A stretch of DNA of 56,379 bases, from NCBI GenBank assembly GCA_946538425.1, contig CAMNGM010000002.1, forward strand, positions 1 to 56,379, given 5' to 3'. The stretch is from an uncultured Bacteroidales bacterium (GTDB lineage: Bacteria > Bacteroidota > Bacteroidia > Bacteroidales > UBA932). A program made the position numbers and the translations under genes. The notes under the pieces are model-generated. The model did no database searches, was not told the DNA's origin, and saw only the letters and a program-made list of their open reading frames with translations. Shown here in pieces: positions 10,390 to 20,200 of the stretch (the stretch's first letter is position 1; each line of letters opens with the position of its first letter).

Positions 10390-10499
10390 GTGGCAGGCCC
10401 TCTCTTTTCAAACCCCCGCTTTGCGGTCCCTCCCATAAATGGGCCCCTCCCTCTTATAAGCCGAGGGTGGCATAGGTTTGAAAAGAGAGGCCCTGCCAC
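10390..10499. repeat. 110-bp inverted-repeat element with three internal hairpins (MITE-like or structured RNA)
   Basis: Arms GTGGCAGGCCCTCTCTTTTCAAACC (10390-10414) and GGTTTGAAAAGAGAGGCCCTGCCAC (10475-10499), 24/25 paired; internal hairpins CCGC-GCGG, CCCAT-ATGGG, CCCTC-GAGGG. Confidence 0.85.
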
Positions 10500-10517
10500 A
10501 AGACAGACGCTGACACC

Positions 10518-11162
10518 ATGAAAAACGTTGTCATCCTGTGCAATGGGGCGTTTCCCCGGAAAGCGTATCCGCTGTATCTGCTGGACAGCGCCGAGGTGGT
10601 CGTGTGCTGCGACGGGGCGGCGGTGAAGTATCTGCGCCGGTACGGGGGGAAAAGATTGCCGGAGGCGGTGATCGGGGACATGGACTCGCTGCCCGGGCGG
10701 TGGCGGGAGAAACTGGCGCCGATTGTCGTGCATGTGGAGGAGCAGGACGACAATGATATGACGAAGGCGATGCGGTACGTGCTGGAACACCATCCGGACG
10801 TGACGGACATCCACATCCTGGGCGCCACGGGACTCCGGGAGGACCACACCGTGGGCAATCTGGGGCTACTGATGGAATACACCCGGTTGTTCGACCTGGG
10901 CGGCATCCGCGTGGAAATGGTGTCGGATTTCTCCACGGCCTTTGCCATCACGGACAGCTGCGAGCTGCATGTGGGCAAGGGACGGCGCGTATCCTTGTTC
11001 TCCCCCGACAACGCCTTGACCATCAAGTCCGAAGGACTCCATTGGCCCACGGACGGCGTCGTTTTCGACGCCTGGTGGCCGGCCACGCTGAACCGGGCCG
11101 ACGCCGACATCATAAAACTCACTTTTTCACATCCTTCCCGCGCGCTGATCATCCTGGATTGA
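10518..11162 (+). CDS. Thiamine diphosphokinase
   Basis: NVVILCNGAFPRKAYPL, VVVCCDGAAVKYL, AVIGDMDSLP, EEQDDNDMTKAM. Confidence 0.9.
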   Translation: MKNVVILCNGAFPRKAYPLYLLDSAEVVVCCDGAAVKYLRRYGGKRLPEAVIGDMDSLPGRWREKLAPIVVHVEEQDDNDMTKAMRYVLEHHPDVTDIHILGATGLREDHTVGNLGLLMEYTRLFDLGGIRVEMVSDFSTAFAITDSCELHVGKGRRVSLFSPDNALTIKSEGLHWPTDGVVFDAWWPATLNRADADIIKLTFSHPSRALIILD

Positions 11163-11204
11163 GTATTTTTTCCTATCTTTGCCCGATTAACAATAAAAGG
11201 TCAA

Positions 11205-12731
11205 ATGCTTAGGAAAATACGCATCGCACTGGCCGTCATCTTCTGGCTGGGCATCACGCTGCTGCTCCTGGACTTCACGGGAGCGCTGCACGGATGGCTC
11301 GGTTGGATGGCGAAGGTCCAGTTCCTGCCGGCCGTTCTGGCCCTCAACGTGGCCGTCATCGTCGGCCTCGTGCTCCTGACCCTGGTCTTCGGACGGGTCT
11401 ATTGTTCCGTCATCTGCCCGCTGGGCGTCTTCCAGGACGGCGTGGCACACCTCAACGTCGCACGCAAGCGCAGGAAGAAGGACCGCAAGCCGTACGGCTA
11501 CAGCCCCGAGGTGAAGTGGCTCCGCTACGGCGTATGGGCGCTCTTCGTCATCGCCCTCATCGCGGGCGTGCAGGCGCTCGTCGCCCTGCTGGCCCCGTAC
11601 AGCGCCTGGGGACGTATTGTCCAGAACCTGTTCCAACCGGTATACCTGTGGGTGAACAACCTCTTCGCCGCCCTGGCGGAGCGGGCCGGCAGCTACGCCT
11701 TCTACGAGAAGGAAGTCTGGCTCCGCAGCCTGCCCACCTTCATCGTGGCCGCGACCACGCTCGTGGTGGTGGTCATCCTCGCCTGGCGCAACGGCCGTAC
11801 GTATTGCAACACCATCTGCCCCGTGGGCACTACGCTCAGCTTCTTCTCCCGCTTCGCGATGTTCCGCCCGGTCATCGACGCGGACAAGTGCAAGAACTGC
11901 AAGGTGTGCGAACACAACTGCAAGGCCGCCTGCATCAACATCGCCGAGCACAAGATCGACTACTCCCGCTGCGTGGACTGCTTCGACTGCCTCGAGGACT
12001 GCAAGTTCGGGGCGCTGAAGTACCGGTATGCGTGGGGGAGGAAAGAGATTCCTTCACCGGCTGCGCCGGTTCGGAATGACAACGCCCCTGTCACTCCGGG
12101 CGAAGCGAAGGAGTCTCAAGGCCGCCGGGCCTTCATCACCGGCGCCGCGCTGGCCGTGGGAACGGCCGCGCTGAAGGCGCAGGAGAAGAAGGTGGACGGC
12201 GGTTTCGCAGTCATCCTGGACAAGGAAGTGCCCGTGCGCGACATCCCCCTCACGCCCCCCGGATCCAAGAGCGTCAAGGACTTCTACCGCCGCTGCACGG
12301 CCTGCCAGCTGTGCGTGGCCGAATGCCCGAACAACGTGCTCCGTCCGTCGACGGACCTCAAGCACTTCATGCAGCCCGAAATGTCCTACGAGCGCGGCTA
12401 CTGCCGTCCGGAGTGCACCCGCTGCTCCGAACTGTGCCCGACGGGCGCCATCCGGAAGATCAACAAGGAGGAGAAGACGCAGTACCATGTGGGCACGGCC
12501 CGCGTGAACGCGGAACTCTGCGTGGTGGAGCAGGGGGTGGAATGCGGCAACTGCGCCCGCCACTGCCCCGCCGGCGCCATCCGGCTCGTCAAGGACGAGG
12601 CGACCGGCTACCGCCGGCCCGTGGTGAACGAGGAGCGCTGCATCGGCTGCGGCGCCTGCGAGAACCTGTGCCCGGCGCGCCCGATCAGCGCGATCACCGT
12701 CAATGGACGGCATAACCATATCGAGGAATAG
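11205..12731 (+). CDS. Membrane polyferredoxin (NapH-like membrane domain plus NapG/MauM-like 4Fe-4S domain)
   Basis: N-terminal TM segments, CPLGVFQD/CPVGTTLSFF motifs, multiple CxxCxxCxxxC clusters, internal twin-arginine-like RRAFITGAALAVG. Confidence 0.88.
   Translation: MLRKIRIALAVIFWLGITLLLLDFTGALHGWLGWMAKVQFLPAVLALNVAVIVGLVLLTLVFGRVYCSVICPLGVFQDGVAHLNVARKRRKKDRKPYGYSPEVKWLRYGVWALFVIALIAGVQALVALLAPYSAWGRIVQNLFQPVYLWVNNLFAALAERAGSYAFYEKEVWLRSLPTFIVAATTLVVVVILAWRNGRTYCNTICPVGTTLSFFSRFAMFRPVIDADKCKNCKVCEHNCKAACINIAEHKIDYSRCVDCFDCLEDCKFGALKYRYAWGRKEIPSPAAPVRNDNAPVTPGEAKESQGRRAFITGAALAVGTAALKAQEKKVDGGFAVILDKEVPVRDIPLTPPGSKSVKDFYRRCTACQLCVAECPNNVLRPSTDLKHFMQPEMSYERGYCRPECTRCSELCPTGAIRKINKEEKTQYHVGTARVNAELCVVEQGVECGNCARHCPAGAIRLVKDEATGYRRPVVNEERCIGCGACENLCPARPISAITVNGRHNHIEE
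12047..12116. repeat. REP-like palindrome pair in frame within the polyferredoxin CDS
   Basis: GATTCCTTCACCGGCTGCGCCGGTTCGGAATGAC (12047-12080) and GTCACTCCGGGCGAAGCGAAGGAGTCT (12090-12116); encodes EIPSPAAPVRNDNAPVTPGEAKES. Confidence 0.85.
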
Positions 12732-12744
12732 ATTTCTCGGCAAG

Positions 12745-12799
12745 CTCGAAATGACAAAGTGGTACTCAAAATGACAAAGAGGTACTCGAAATGACAAGT
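12745..12799. repeat. Short tandem repeat, 20-bp period, about 3 copies, ending at the next gene's start
   Basis: CTCGAAATGACAAAGTGGTA / CTCAAAATGACAAAGAGGTA / CTCGAAATGACAAGT at 12745, 12765 and 12785. Confidence 0.85.
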
Positions 12800-14152
12800 A
12801 TGGAAAGAAGAGACTTTATCAAGATATCGGGCGCGGGGGCGCTGGCCCTCGGCGCCGCCGCCGTGGGATGCGCGCCCAAGAAGGCCGCAACGGCTCCGGC
12901 CGAGGAAGGTCCGGAGGAGATGGTGCTCCGCGAGAATCCCGTCAACGGGGACAAGGTGTCCCTCCTGGGCTTCGGCTGCATGCGCTGGCCCATGGTCGAG
13001 AAGGACGGGCAGCGGGTCATCGACCAGGAGGCCGTCAATGAGATGGTGGACTACGCCATCGAACACGGGATCAATTACTTCGACACCTCCCCCGCCTACC
13101 TGATGGGGCAGTCGGAAAAGGCCGCGGGCATCGCCCTAAGCCGCCATCCGCGCGACAAGTATTACATCGCCACGAAACTCTCCAACTTCAACAACGCCAC
13201 GCCGGAGGCCTCCATCCAGATGTACAAGGACTCCTTCGAGCAGCTGAAGACGGACTATTTCGACTACTACCTCCTGCACGCCATCGGCAGCGGCGGCGTG
13301 GCCGCTTTCGAACAGCGCTACGTGCAGAACGGCATGATGGATTTCCTCGTCAAGGAAAAGGAGGCGGGCCGCATCCGCAACCTGGGCTTCTCCTTCCACG
13401 GAGCCCCCGGCGAGTTCGACGAGCTCATCGGCCTGCACGACAGCGGGAAATACCATTGGGACTTCGTCCAGATCGAGATGAACTTCGTGGACTGGAACCA
13501 CGCCGACGGCCGGCGGAACGCCAACGCCTCGTACCTGTATGAGGAACTGGACAAGCGCGGCATCCCCATCGTCATCATGGAACCCCTCCTGGGCGGCCGC
13601 CTGGCCAACGTGCCGGAAGCCATCGCCACCCAGATGAAGGAGCGCGAACCGGACAAGTCCATCGCCTCCTGGGCCTTCCGTTTCTGCGGAACCCAGCCCC
13701 GGGTCCTGTGCACCCTGAGCGGCATGACGAACATGGACCCGCTCCTGGACAATGTCAAGACCTTCACGCACTTCAAGCCCCTCACGGAGGAGGAGCTGGA
13801 CTTCCTGGAGCGGATGGCCACCCAGATGATGGAGTATCCCACCGTGAACTGCACGGACTGCAAGTACTGCATGCCCTGCCCCTGGGGCATCGACATCCCG
13901 GGCATCTTCAAGCACTACAACACGTCCGTCACGGAAGGCCGCTACCCGCAGACGCAGGAGCAGAAGGATTACCAGAAGCTCAAGAAAGCCTACCTGGTGA
14001 GCTACAACCGGGCCATCCCGACGCTCCGGCAGGCCGAGCACTGCATCCACTGCGGCGAATGCCTGTCGCACTGTCCGCAGTCGATTCCGATTCCGCGGGA
14101 GCTCCAGCGGATCAACCGCTACATCGAGAAGCTCAAGCAGGATACGCTGTAA
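12800..14152 (+). CDS. Aldo/keto reductase with C-terminal 4Fe-4S motifs and Tat/lipoprotein-type signal
   Basis: MERRDFIKISGAGALALGAAAVGC, AKR motifs (GFGCMRWPM, YFDTSPAYLMG), CTDCKYCMPCPWGIDIP and CIHCGECLSHCPQ. Confidence 0.9.
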   Translation: MERRDFIKISGAGALALGAAAVGCAPKKAATAPAEEGPEEMVLRENPVNGDKVSLLGFGCMRWPMVEKDGQRVIDQEAVNEMVDYAIEHGINYFDTSPAYLMGQSEKAAGIALSRHPRDKYYIATKLSNFNNATPEASIQMYKDSFEQLKTDYFDYYLLHAIGSGGVAAFEQRYVQNGMMDFLVKEKEAGRIRNLGFSFHGAPGEFDELIGLHDSGKYHWDFVQIEMNFVDWNHADGRRNANASYLYEELDKRGIPIVIMEPLLGGRLANVPEAIATQMKEREPDKSIASWAFRFCGTQPRVLCTLSGMTNMDPLLDNVKTFTHFKPLTEEELDFLERMATQMMEYPTVNCTDCKYCMPCPWGIDIPGIFKHYNTSVTEGRYPQTQEQKDYQKLKKAYLVSYNRAIPTLRQAEHCIHCGECLSHCPQSIPIPRELQRINRYIEKLKQDTL

Positions 14153-14182
14153 AGGCGCATCTTGCGATCGACGCCAAACGAG

Positions 14183-14215
14183 AGAGAGCCGGCCCCGAAA
14201 CGGGACCGGCTCTCT
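14183..14215. terminator. Bidirectional hairpin terminator between convergent genes
   Basis: AGAGAGCCGGCCCCG-aaa-CGGGACCGGCTCTCT, 14/15 pairs. Confidence 0.75.
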
Positions 14216-14232
14216 TACGAAATAGCCGTTAC

Positions 14233-16653
14233 CTATTTGCGTTTTGCAAACACCTGCGGAAACTTCTCCTGGGCAGGCTTTACCCGGACGGCCTTGTCCT
14301 GACAGACATTCCCGCGGACAACCGAGGCAGGGGCGGAAGAAGTTGTCGCCTTCTGGGGAACCGGCCCGTACATAATGATATTCGAGTATCCCGCAAACGC
14401 ATCCGTATCCAGGTTCCAATAAGTGTAAGTGAAATACTCATAGTTCAGGCTCAAGCTGTTCAGGTCCTCCGAAATCTCGAAGGTGAGAGGAACCGCATCG
14501 TGGGCGTCGTTCATATAATCCTCGAAGACGATACCGTAATTCGTCCCATCCTGCTCGAAGGAATAGATCGGCTGGGCGGCATCGAAGGTCAGCAGTCCGT
14601 GCGCGGAATCGAACCGTCCGTAGATGGGGGTATCCACACCGCAGAAACCGACACCGGTCTCCTCGAAATCGACGAGCATCACATTGCCAAGTTCTTCGTC
14701 GTCGCTCTCGGCGAAGGTGAACGAAACCGTATAGGCACCATCCTGCCAGGCATAGGCGTCATCGTCATCGTTCGTGTCATCTTCGTCATACAGGGTCGGA
14801 TTGAAGAACATCTCCACCTCCGTATCTTTCCAGGTGCCCAGGATGGCGGAAAGCGGGACCTGACGGTCCTGGGAAGCGCTGTAGTACTTGAAGGGTTCGG
14901 AGGAATAGAACATACCGGCACTGGGGGCGAGGCCGTCCACGGCCAGGGCCTTCAGATAGACACGATACTCGCCGGTGGGAGCATTTTCGGGAAGCGCGAC
15001 TTCATATTCGCCGGACGAGGTGATTTCCGTCACACCGGTACCGGAAGCGATGGCCGCCTTGGCCGCTTCGGGCGTGGCGGCAATGACCAGCTTTGCGCCG
15101 GCCAGGTCGATGCCCAGGTAGGTGGAAACCATCGCGACCGGATGGACGGGATCGTCATCCGCGATCTCCGTAAAGGAGACGGAGGCGTCCAGGTCGTATG
15201 TTTCATCCGTCGCGCCGGGGAAAATGATCCGGACAAGGTTATTCTGAAGATAGGTGCTGGCACCTCCGGACCAGTAACCATTCCCCGTCGAGGCATTGGA
15301 AAGCCACCAATAGATCGGAGCGAGCTGGACCTGACCCGGTACGCCCGTGGACTGGAACTTGATGACGGCATTGTGAGAAGCTTCGTAATCGCCGAGATAG
15401 CCGGAGGCGGGATCGATGACCTGGGTCTCGATTCTCTTCCGCAAGTTATTCGTATAGGAAGGATGGTACAGGCCGGTATTGTGCGGGGTCTGGAAGCTCA
15501 CACTGCCTTCGGAAGAGACCGTCAGGTACAGATCCTCCGGGCCGACGGGGGTAAGTCCTCTCGGAACCGAATACTTGAACGCAGAGGCCGCTGCGCCGTA
15601 AGGGGAAGCGACACGGAATGCGGTCGGATCGGCGGAATCCCGGAAAATCTCCACATCGACGAACTGCCCGCTGGTGAAGGAGAGCTGATTCCAGATATAA
15701 TTGTCGAGGAAACGTCCCGTACCCAGGGAAACCCACTCGTGCGCAGTCTTGAGCGGCGTGAGTTCCGTCACCTTGTTCCGCTCGATGACGATGTCCTTCT
15801 GGGTCGCCTTCTGGAAGAAAATGACGTCCTCGTTCTCATTCTCGATGTAGAAAGTCGTGCCGGCGGAGAGTTTTCCGACCGGAAGCGGGATATACAAGGT
15901 CGCCGTACCGTCCGAAGCCGGCGTAAAATGATACCAAAGGTTATGGCTGGAGTAATTGCCCGTGTGCTCCGCGCCTTCGTCATCCGTATAGGTATAAGTT
16001 CCGGGAATGGCGCTCTCGTTGGTCAGCAAGCCGTTCTCGTCGATATAGAAATAACCGGCGATCTTCTCCACCGGGTCATAGATCCGGAGGAAACGGGCCT
16101 CGGCGGGGAGATCGGTGAAAGACACCTTGAGCGCGCCCATCGCCGTCTTGAAAGCATACGCGGTCCCCTCTTCATTCACGGTACCGACCAGCGCGAGGTT
16201 CTGGAGCGGATTGTCGCTCGGAGCCGAGTAATAATCGCCGGAGGTGTCGTCCATAAAGATGGCCCCAGGGATATAGAAGGCGACTTCGCCATTGATGAAA
16301 GCGGCGTTCTCGGGATAAGTGGCCATAAAGGAAGGGACGTATCCCTCCTCGACATCGCCGACGAAAGTCGTCGTCACGCCGGCTTCCTGCGCGGTGAACT
16401 CGGCAATTCTGTAATAACTATCGGTCTCATTGTAGGTAAGGACGGAAATCTTGTCTCCGGCCAACCAGGAAAACTTCTGGAAATCGGCATAGGCGGTACG
16501 GGTTTCTTCGCCGCCGATGGTCCCCTCGATCGTATAGGTGACGTAAGAGAGGTCCCCTTCGGTTTCAGCAGCAACCGGAGCCTCGGCTTCCTTGGTGCAG
16601 GACACGGCGACGAGTCCGGCAAGCGCGAAGGCGCTATAGAGCAATTTCTTCAT
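14233..16653 (-). CDS. Fimbrillin-like surface lipoprotein, about 806 aa
   Basis: MKKLLYSAFALAGLVAVSCTKEAEAP lipobox; EETRTAYADFQKFSWLAGDKISVL resembles fimbrillin-like N-terminal motif. Confidence 0.7.
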   Translation of the reverse strand: MKKLLYSAFALAGLVAVSCTKEAEAPVAAETEGDLSYVTYTIEGTIGGEETRTAYADFQKFSWLAGDKISVLTYNETDSYYRIAEFTAQEAGVTTTFVGDVEEGYVPSFMATYPENAAFINGEVAFYIPGAIFMDDTSGDYYSAPSDNPLQNLALVGTVNEEGTAYAFKTAMGALKVSFTDLPAEARFLRIYDPVEKIAGYFYIDENGLLTNESAIPGTYTYTDDEGAEHTGNYSSHNLWYHFTPASDGTATLYIPLPVGKLSAGTTFYIENENEDVIFFQKATQKDIVIERNKVTELTPLKTAHEWVSLGTGRFLDNYIWNQLSFTSGQFVDVEIFRDSADPTAFRVASPYGAAASAFKYSVPRGLTPVGPEDLYLTVSSEGSVSFQTPHNTGLYHPSYTNNLRKRIETQVIDPASGYLGDYEASHNAVIKFQSTGVPGQVQLAPIYWWLSNASTGNGYWSGGASTYLQNNLVRIIFPGATDETYDLDASVSFTEIADDDPVHPVAMVSTYLGIDLAGAKLVIAATPEAAKAAIASGTGVTEITSSGEYEVALPENAPTGEYRVYLKALAVDGLAPSAGMFYSSEPFKYYSASQDRQVPLSAILGTWKDTEVEMFFNPTLYDEDDTNDDDDAYAWQDGAYTVSFTFAESDDEELGNVMLVDFEETGVGFCGVDTPIYGRFDSAHGLLTFDAAQPIYSFEQDGTNYGIVFEDYMNDAHDAVPLTFEISEDLNSLSLNYEYFTYTYWNLDTDAFAGYSNIIMYGPVPQKATTSSAPASVVRGNVCQDKAVRVKPAQEKFPQVFAKRK

Positions 16654-16678
16654 GATCGATCTCATTTCAGGTTACACA

Positions 16679-16822
16679 TTAAGACCAAGGATTGAACGGG
16701 TCGTCCGGATCGTCCAGGTCCTCTCCCGTGGACCCGTCGAAACCAACTGTCGAAGTGAGGAAATTCACTTCGAAACCCACGTACGAGATACGCACTTCGG
16801 GTTCAAGATACTGTTTCTTCAT
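16679..16822 (-). CDS. 47-aa small protein upstream of the fimbrillin-like lipoprotein (not in the supplied ORF track)
   Basis: Own translation: MKKQYLEPEVRISYVGFEVNFLTSTVGFDGSTGEDLDDPDDPFNPWS*; ATG at 16822-16820, TAA at 16681-16679. Confidence 0.6.
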   Translation of the reverse strand: MKKQYLEPEVRISYVGFEVNFLTSTVGFDGSTGEDLDDPDDPFNPWS

Positions 16823-16892
16823 ATTGAATAAGAATTAAACCAATAATCGTTCCCGGCAGGAAAACCCCCTGCGCAAAAAGTATATTTGCCGC

Positions 16893-16923
16893 CAAAATTA
16901 TAAAAAAAAAACAAAAATGCCAA
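16893..16923 (-). promoter_or_regulatory. Bacteroidetes-type promoter for the small ORF/lipoprotein pair
   Basis: Minus strand TTG (16923-16921), 20-nt spacer, TAATTTTG (16900-16893). Confidence 0.6.
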
Positions 16924-17205
16924 GAGAAACGCCACGCCTATCAATCCATTAAATGCCTGCCCAGCCTAGAAAAATCGCAATTTTAATTACGATTTGAAAC
17001 TTGACAAAAACACATACTAACAAATTGTAAGCAGTTCTGAAAAATGACAAGTAAATCAAAAGAGCATCCTTTCATTCAAAGATACCCTCCATCACGTCAA
17101 CATCCCCCTTGCGAACTTGCAATTATGAAATAATATTCCGAAATTTGCAAGATATTCGCTTCTTCAGAAGAAGGTAACAAATTAAAACATATTAACAGAC
17201 AACCT

Positions 17206-20200
17206 ATGAAACAAAGGTTCATTGCGTTTCTGGCGGGTCTGCTTCTCTGTTCCGCGCTCGCATCGGCCCAGACGACGGTCAACGGTACCGTCGTCGACGC
17301 CCAGGGAGAGCCGGTCGTAGGAGCGGCCGTCTACGTAGAAGGATTCCAGTCCGTGGGCACATTGACCGACCTGGACGGAAACTTCACCCTCAAGAATGTT
17401 CCCGAGAAGGGAAAGTACATCGTGGCCTCCTGTATGGGTTACAAGGACCTGCGCCTTCCGGTCAAGGACGGGATGCGTTTCGTCCTGCAGGATGATTCGA
17501 CGGTCCTCGACGCCGCCGTCGCCACCGGTATGCAGACGGTGGACCGCCGCCTGATGACCGGTTCCACCACCAAGGTCGACGCGGAGAGCGCCAAACTCGC
17601 CGGCGTGGCCGACATCTCCCGCTCCCTGGAAGGCCAGGTGGCCGGCGTCTCGGTCCAGAACGTGTCCGGCACGTTCGGCACCGCCCCGAAGATCCGCGTC
17701 CGCGGCGCCACCTCCATCTACGGTTCCTCCAAGCCGCTGTGGGTCGTGGACGGCGTGATTATGGAAGACGTCGTGGACGTTTCCGCCGACGACCTCTCCT
17801 CCGGCGACGCCTCCACCCTGATTTCCTCCGCCATCGCGGGCCTCAACTCGGACGACATCGAGTCCTTCGACATCCTGAAGGACGGCTCCGCCACCTCCAT
17901 CTATGGTGCGCGCGCGATGGCCGGCGTCATCGTCGTCACGACCAAGAAGGGTAAGGCGGGTCAGAGCCACATCAGCTACACGGGCGAATACACCGTCCGC
18001 CTGAAGCCGATGTACTCCACCTTCAACATCATGAACTCCCAGGACCAGATGTCCATCTACCAGGAGCTCCAGCAGAAGGGTTACCTGAACTACGCGGAGA
18101 CGGCGAACTCGATGAACAGCGGTATCTACGGAAAGATGTACCAGCTGATCAGCCAGTACGACGCCACATCCGGCCAGTTCGGCCTCAAGAATACGGAAGA
18201 AGCGAAGGCCGCTTACCTGAGAGCCGCCGAATACCGGAACACCGACTGGTTCGACCTCCTGTTCACGAATTCCGTCCAGCACAACCACTCCATCTCCACC
18301 TCCGGCGGTACGGACAAGGCCAACTACTATGCCTCCCTGTCCCTGATGGACGACCCGGGCTGGACCCTGCAGAGCTCCGTCCGGCGGTACACCGCCAACT
18401 TGAACACGACCTTCAAGCTCAGCCAGAACCTTTCCATCAACCTGATTTCCAACGCTTCCTACCGCAAGCAGCTGGCGCCCGGAACGCTCTCCAGCGAGAT
18501 CGACCCGGTCTTCGGCGAGGTCAAGCGCGACTTCGACATCAACCCCTACTCCTATGCGCTAAACACGTCCCGCGCCTTGGACCCGGATGTCTTCTATACG
18601 CGCAACTACGCTCCTTTCAACATCGTCCACGAACTGGAGAACAACTATATCGACCTGAACGTGACGGATTTCCGCATTCAGGGAGAAATCAAGTACAAGA
18701 TGTTCCCCCAGCTCGAATTCAGCGCCATCGGAGCCGCCAAGTACACGGCCTCGGTACAGGAGCACAACATTACGGATTTCTCCAACCAGGCCCAGGCTTA
18801 CAGGGCGATGGGAACATCCACCATCCGGGGTGCGAATCCTTTCCTGTACAGAGACCCCGACAACCCCTACGCCCTTCCGATCACCGTCCTTCCTGACGGC
18901 GGTATCTACGAGCGTACGGACAATTCCATGCTCGGCTATGACTTCCGCGCCACGTTCAACTATTCGGACACCTTTGCGGACAAGCACATTGTCAACCTGT
19001 TCGGCGGAACGGAAATCAACAAGATCGACCGCCACAGCACCTGGTTCCGCGGCTGGGGCATCCAGTACGGAATGGGGCTGACGCCCAACTACGCCTACGA
19101 GGTCTTCAAGCAGGGCTCCGAGCAGAACGCGAACTACTATACGGTGGATTACCGCTGGGACAGGAGCGCCGCATTCTTTGCCAACGGAACCTACTCCTAC
19201 CAGGGCAAGTACGTACTGAACGGGACCATCCGCTATGAGGGTACCAACAAACTCGGAAAGGCGCGGAAATCGCGCTGGCTTCCTACCTGGAACGTCTCCG
19301 GAGCCTGGAACATCAGCGACGAACCCTTCTGGAAGCCGATCCAGGACGCCGTATCCCATCTGAGCATCAAGGCCTCCTACTCGCTGACAGCCGACCGGGG
19401 TCCTTCGTACGTCACGAACTCGACCGTCGTCATCTACAGCACGACTCCCTGGAGACCGACGACGTCCACCCGCGAATCCGGCCTGTCCATCTCCAGCATC
19501 GCCAACGGAGAGCTGACCTACGAGAAAAAGAACGAGCTCAACATCGGCCTGGAGGCCGGTTTCCTCCAGAACCGGATCAACCTGACCTTCGACTGGTACA
19601 AGCGCAACAACTACGACCTGATCGGTATCGTCAACACCCAGGGCGTCGGCGGCGAGGTCGCCAAGTTCGGTAACATCGCGTCGATGGGATCCGACGGCTT
19701 CGAGGTGAGTCTGACGACCAACAATGTCAAGGCGCACGATTTCAGCTGGACGACGAACCTGATCTATTCCCACACGCGCAACAAGGTGACCAACCTCCAG
19801 ACGACCATGCGGGTCATCGACCTGGTCGCCGCGACCGGTTTCGCCCAGGAAGGGTACCCCGTCCGAGGCATCTTCTCCATCCCGTTCCTGCGCCTGAATG
19901 AAGAAGGCCTCCCTGTGTTCAAGGACCAGGACGGGAACGAGTCCGTTTCGGGAATCTACTTCCAGGAATCCGACCCGGAGAAGCTCAAGTTCCTCGAGTA
20001 TTCCGGCAACGCCGACCCGACGGACGTGGGCTCGCTCGGTAACATTTTCACCTACAAGGGACTCCGCCTGAACGTGTTCCTGACCTACTCGTTCGGCAAT
20101 GTCATCCGCCTGGACCCCGTATTCAGCAACACCTACAACGACCTGGATTCCATGCCCAAGGAGTTCAAGAACCGCTGGACCGTCCCCGGCGACGAAAAGA

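Noticed and set aside
12745-12799. Possible mini CRISPR array
   Set aside because: 20-bp period with near-identical whole units and no spacers; a simple tandem repeat.
13708-16695. 995-aa plus-strand ORF across the AKR end and the fimbrillin-like gene
   Set aside because: Runs through a terminator hairpin and antisense to a lipoprotein with clear signal peptide; no domain evidence.
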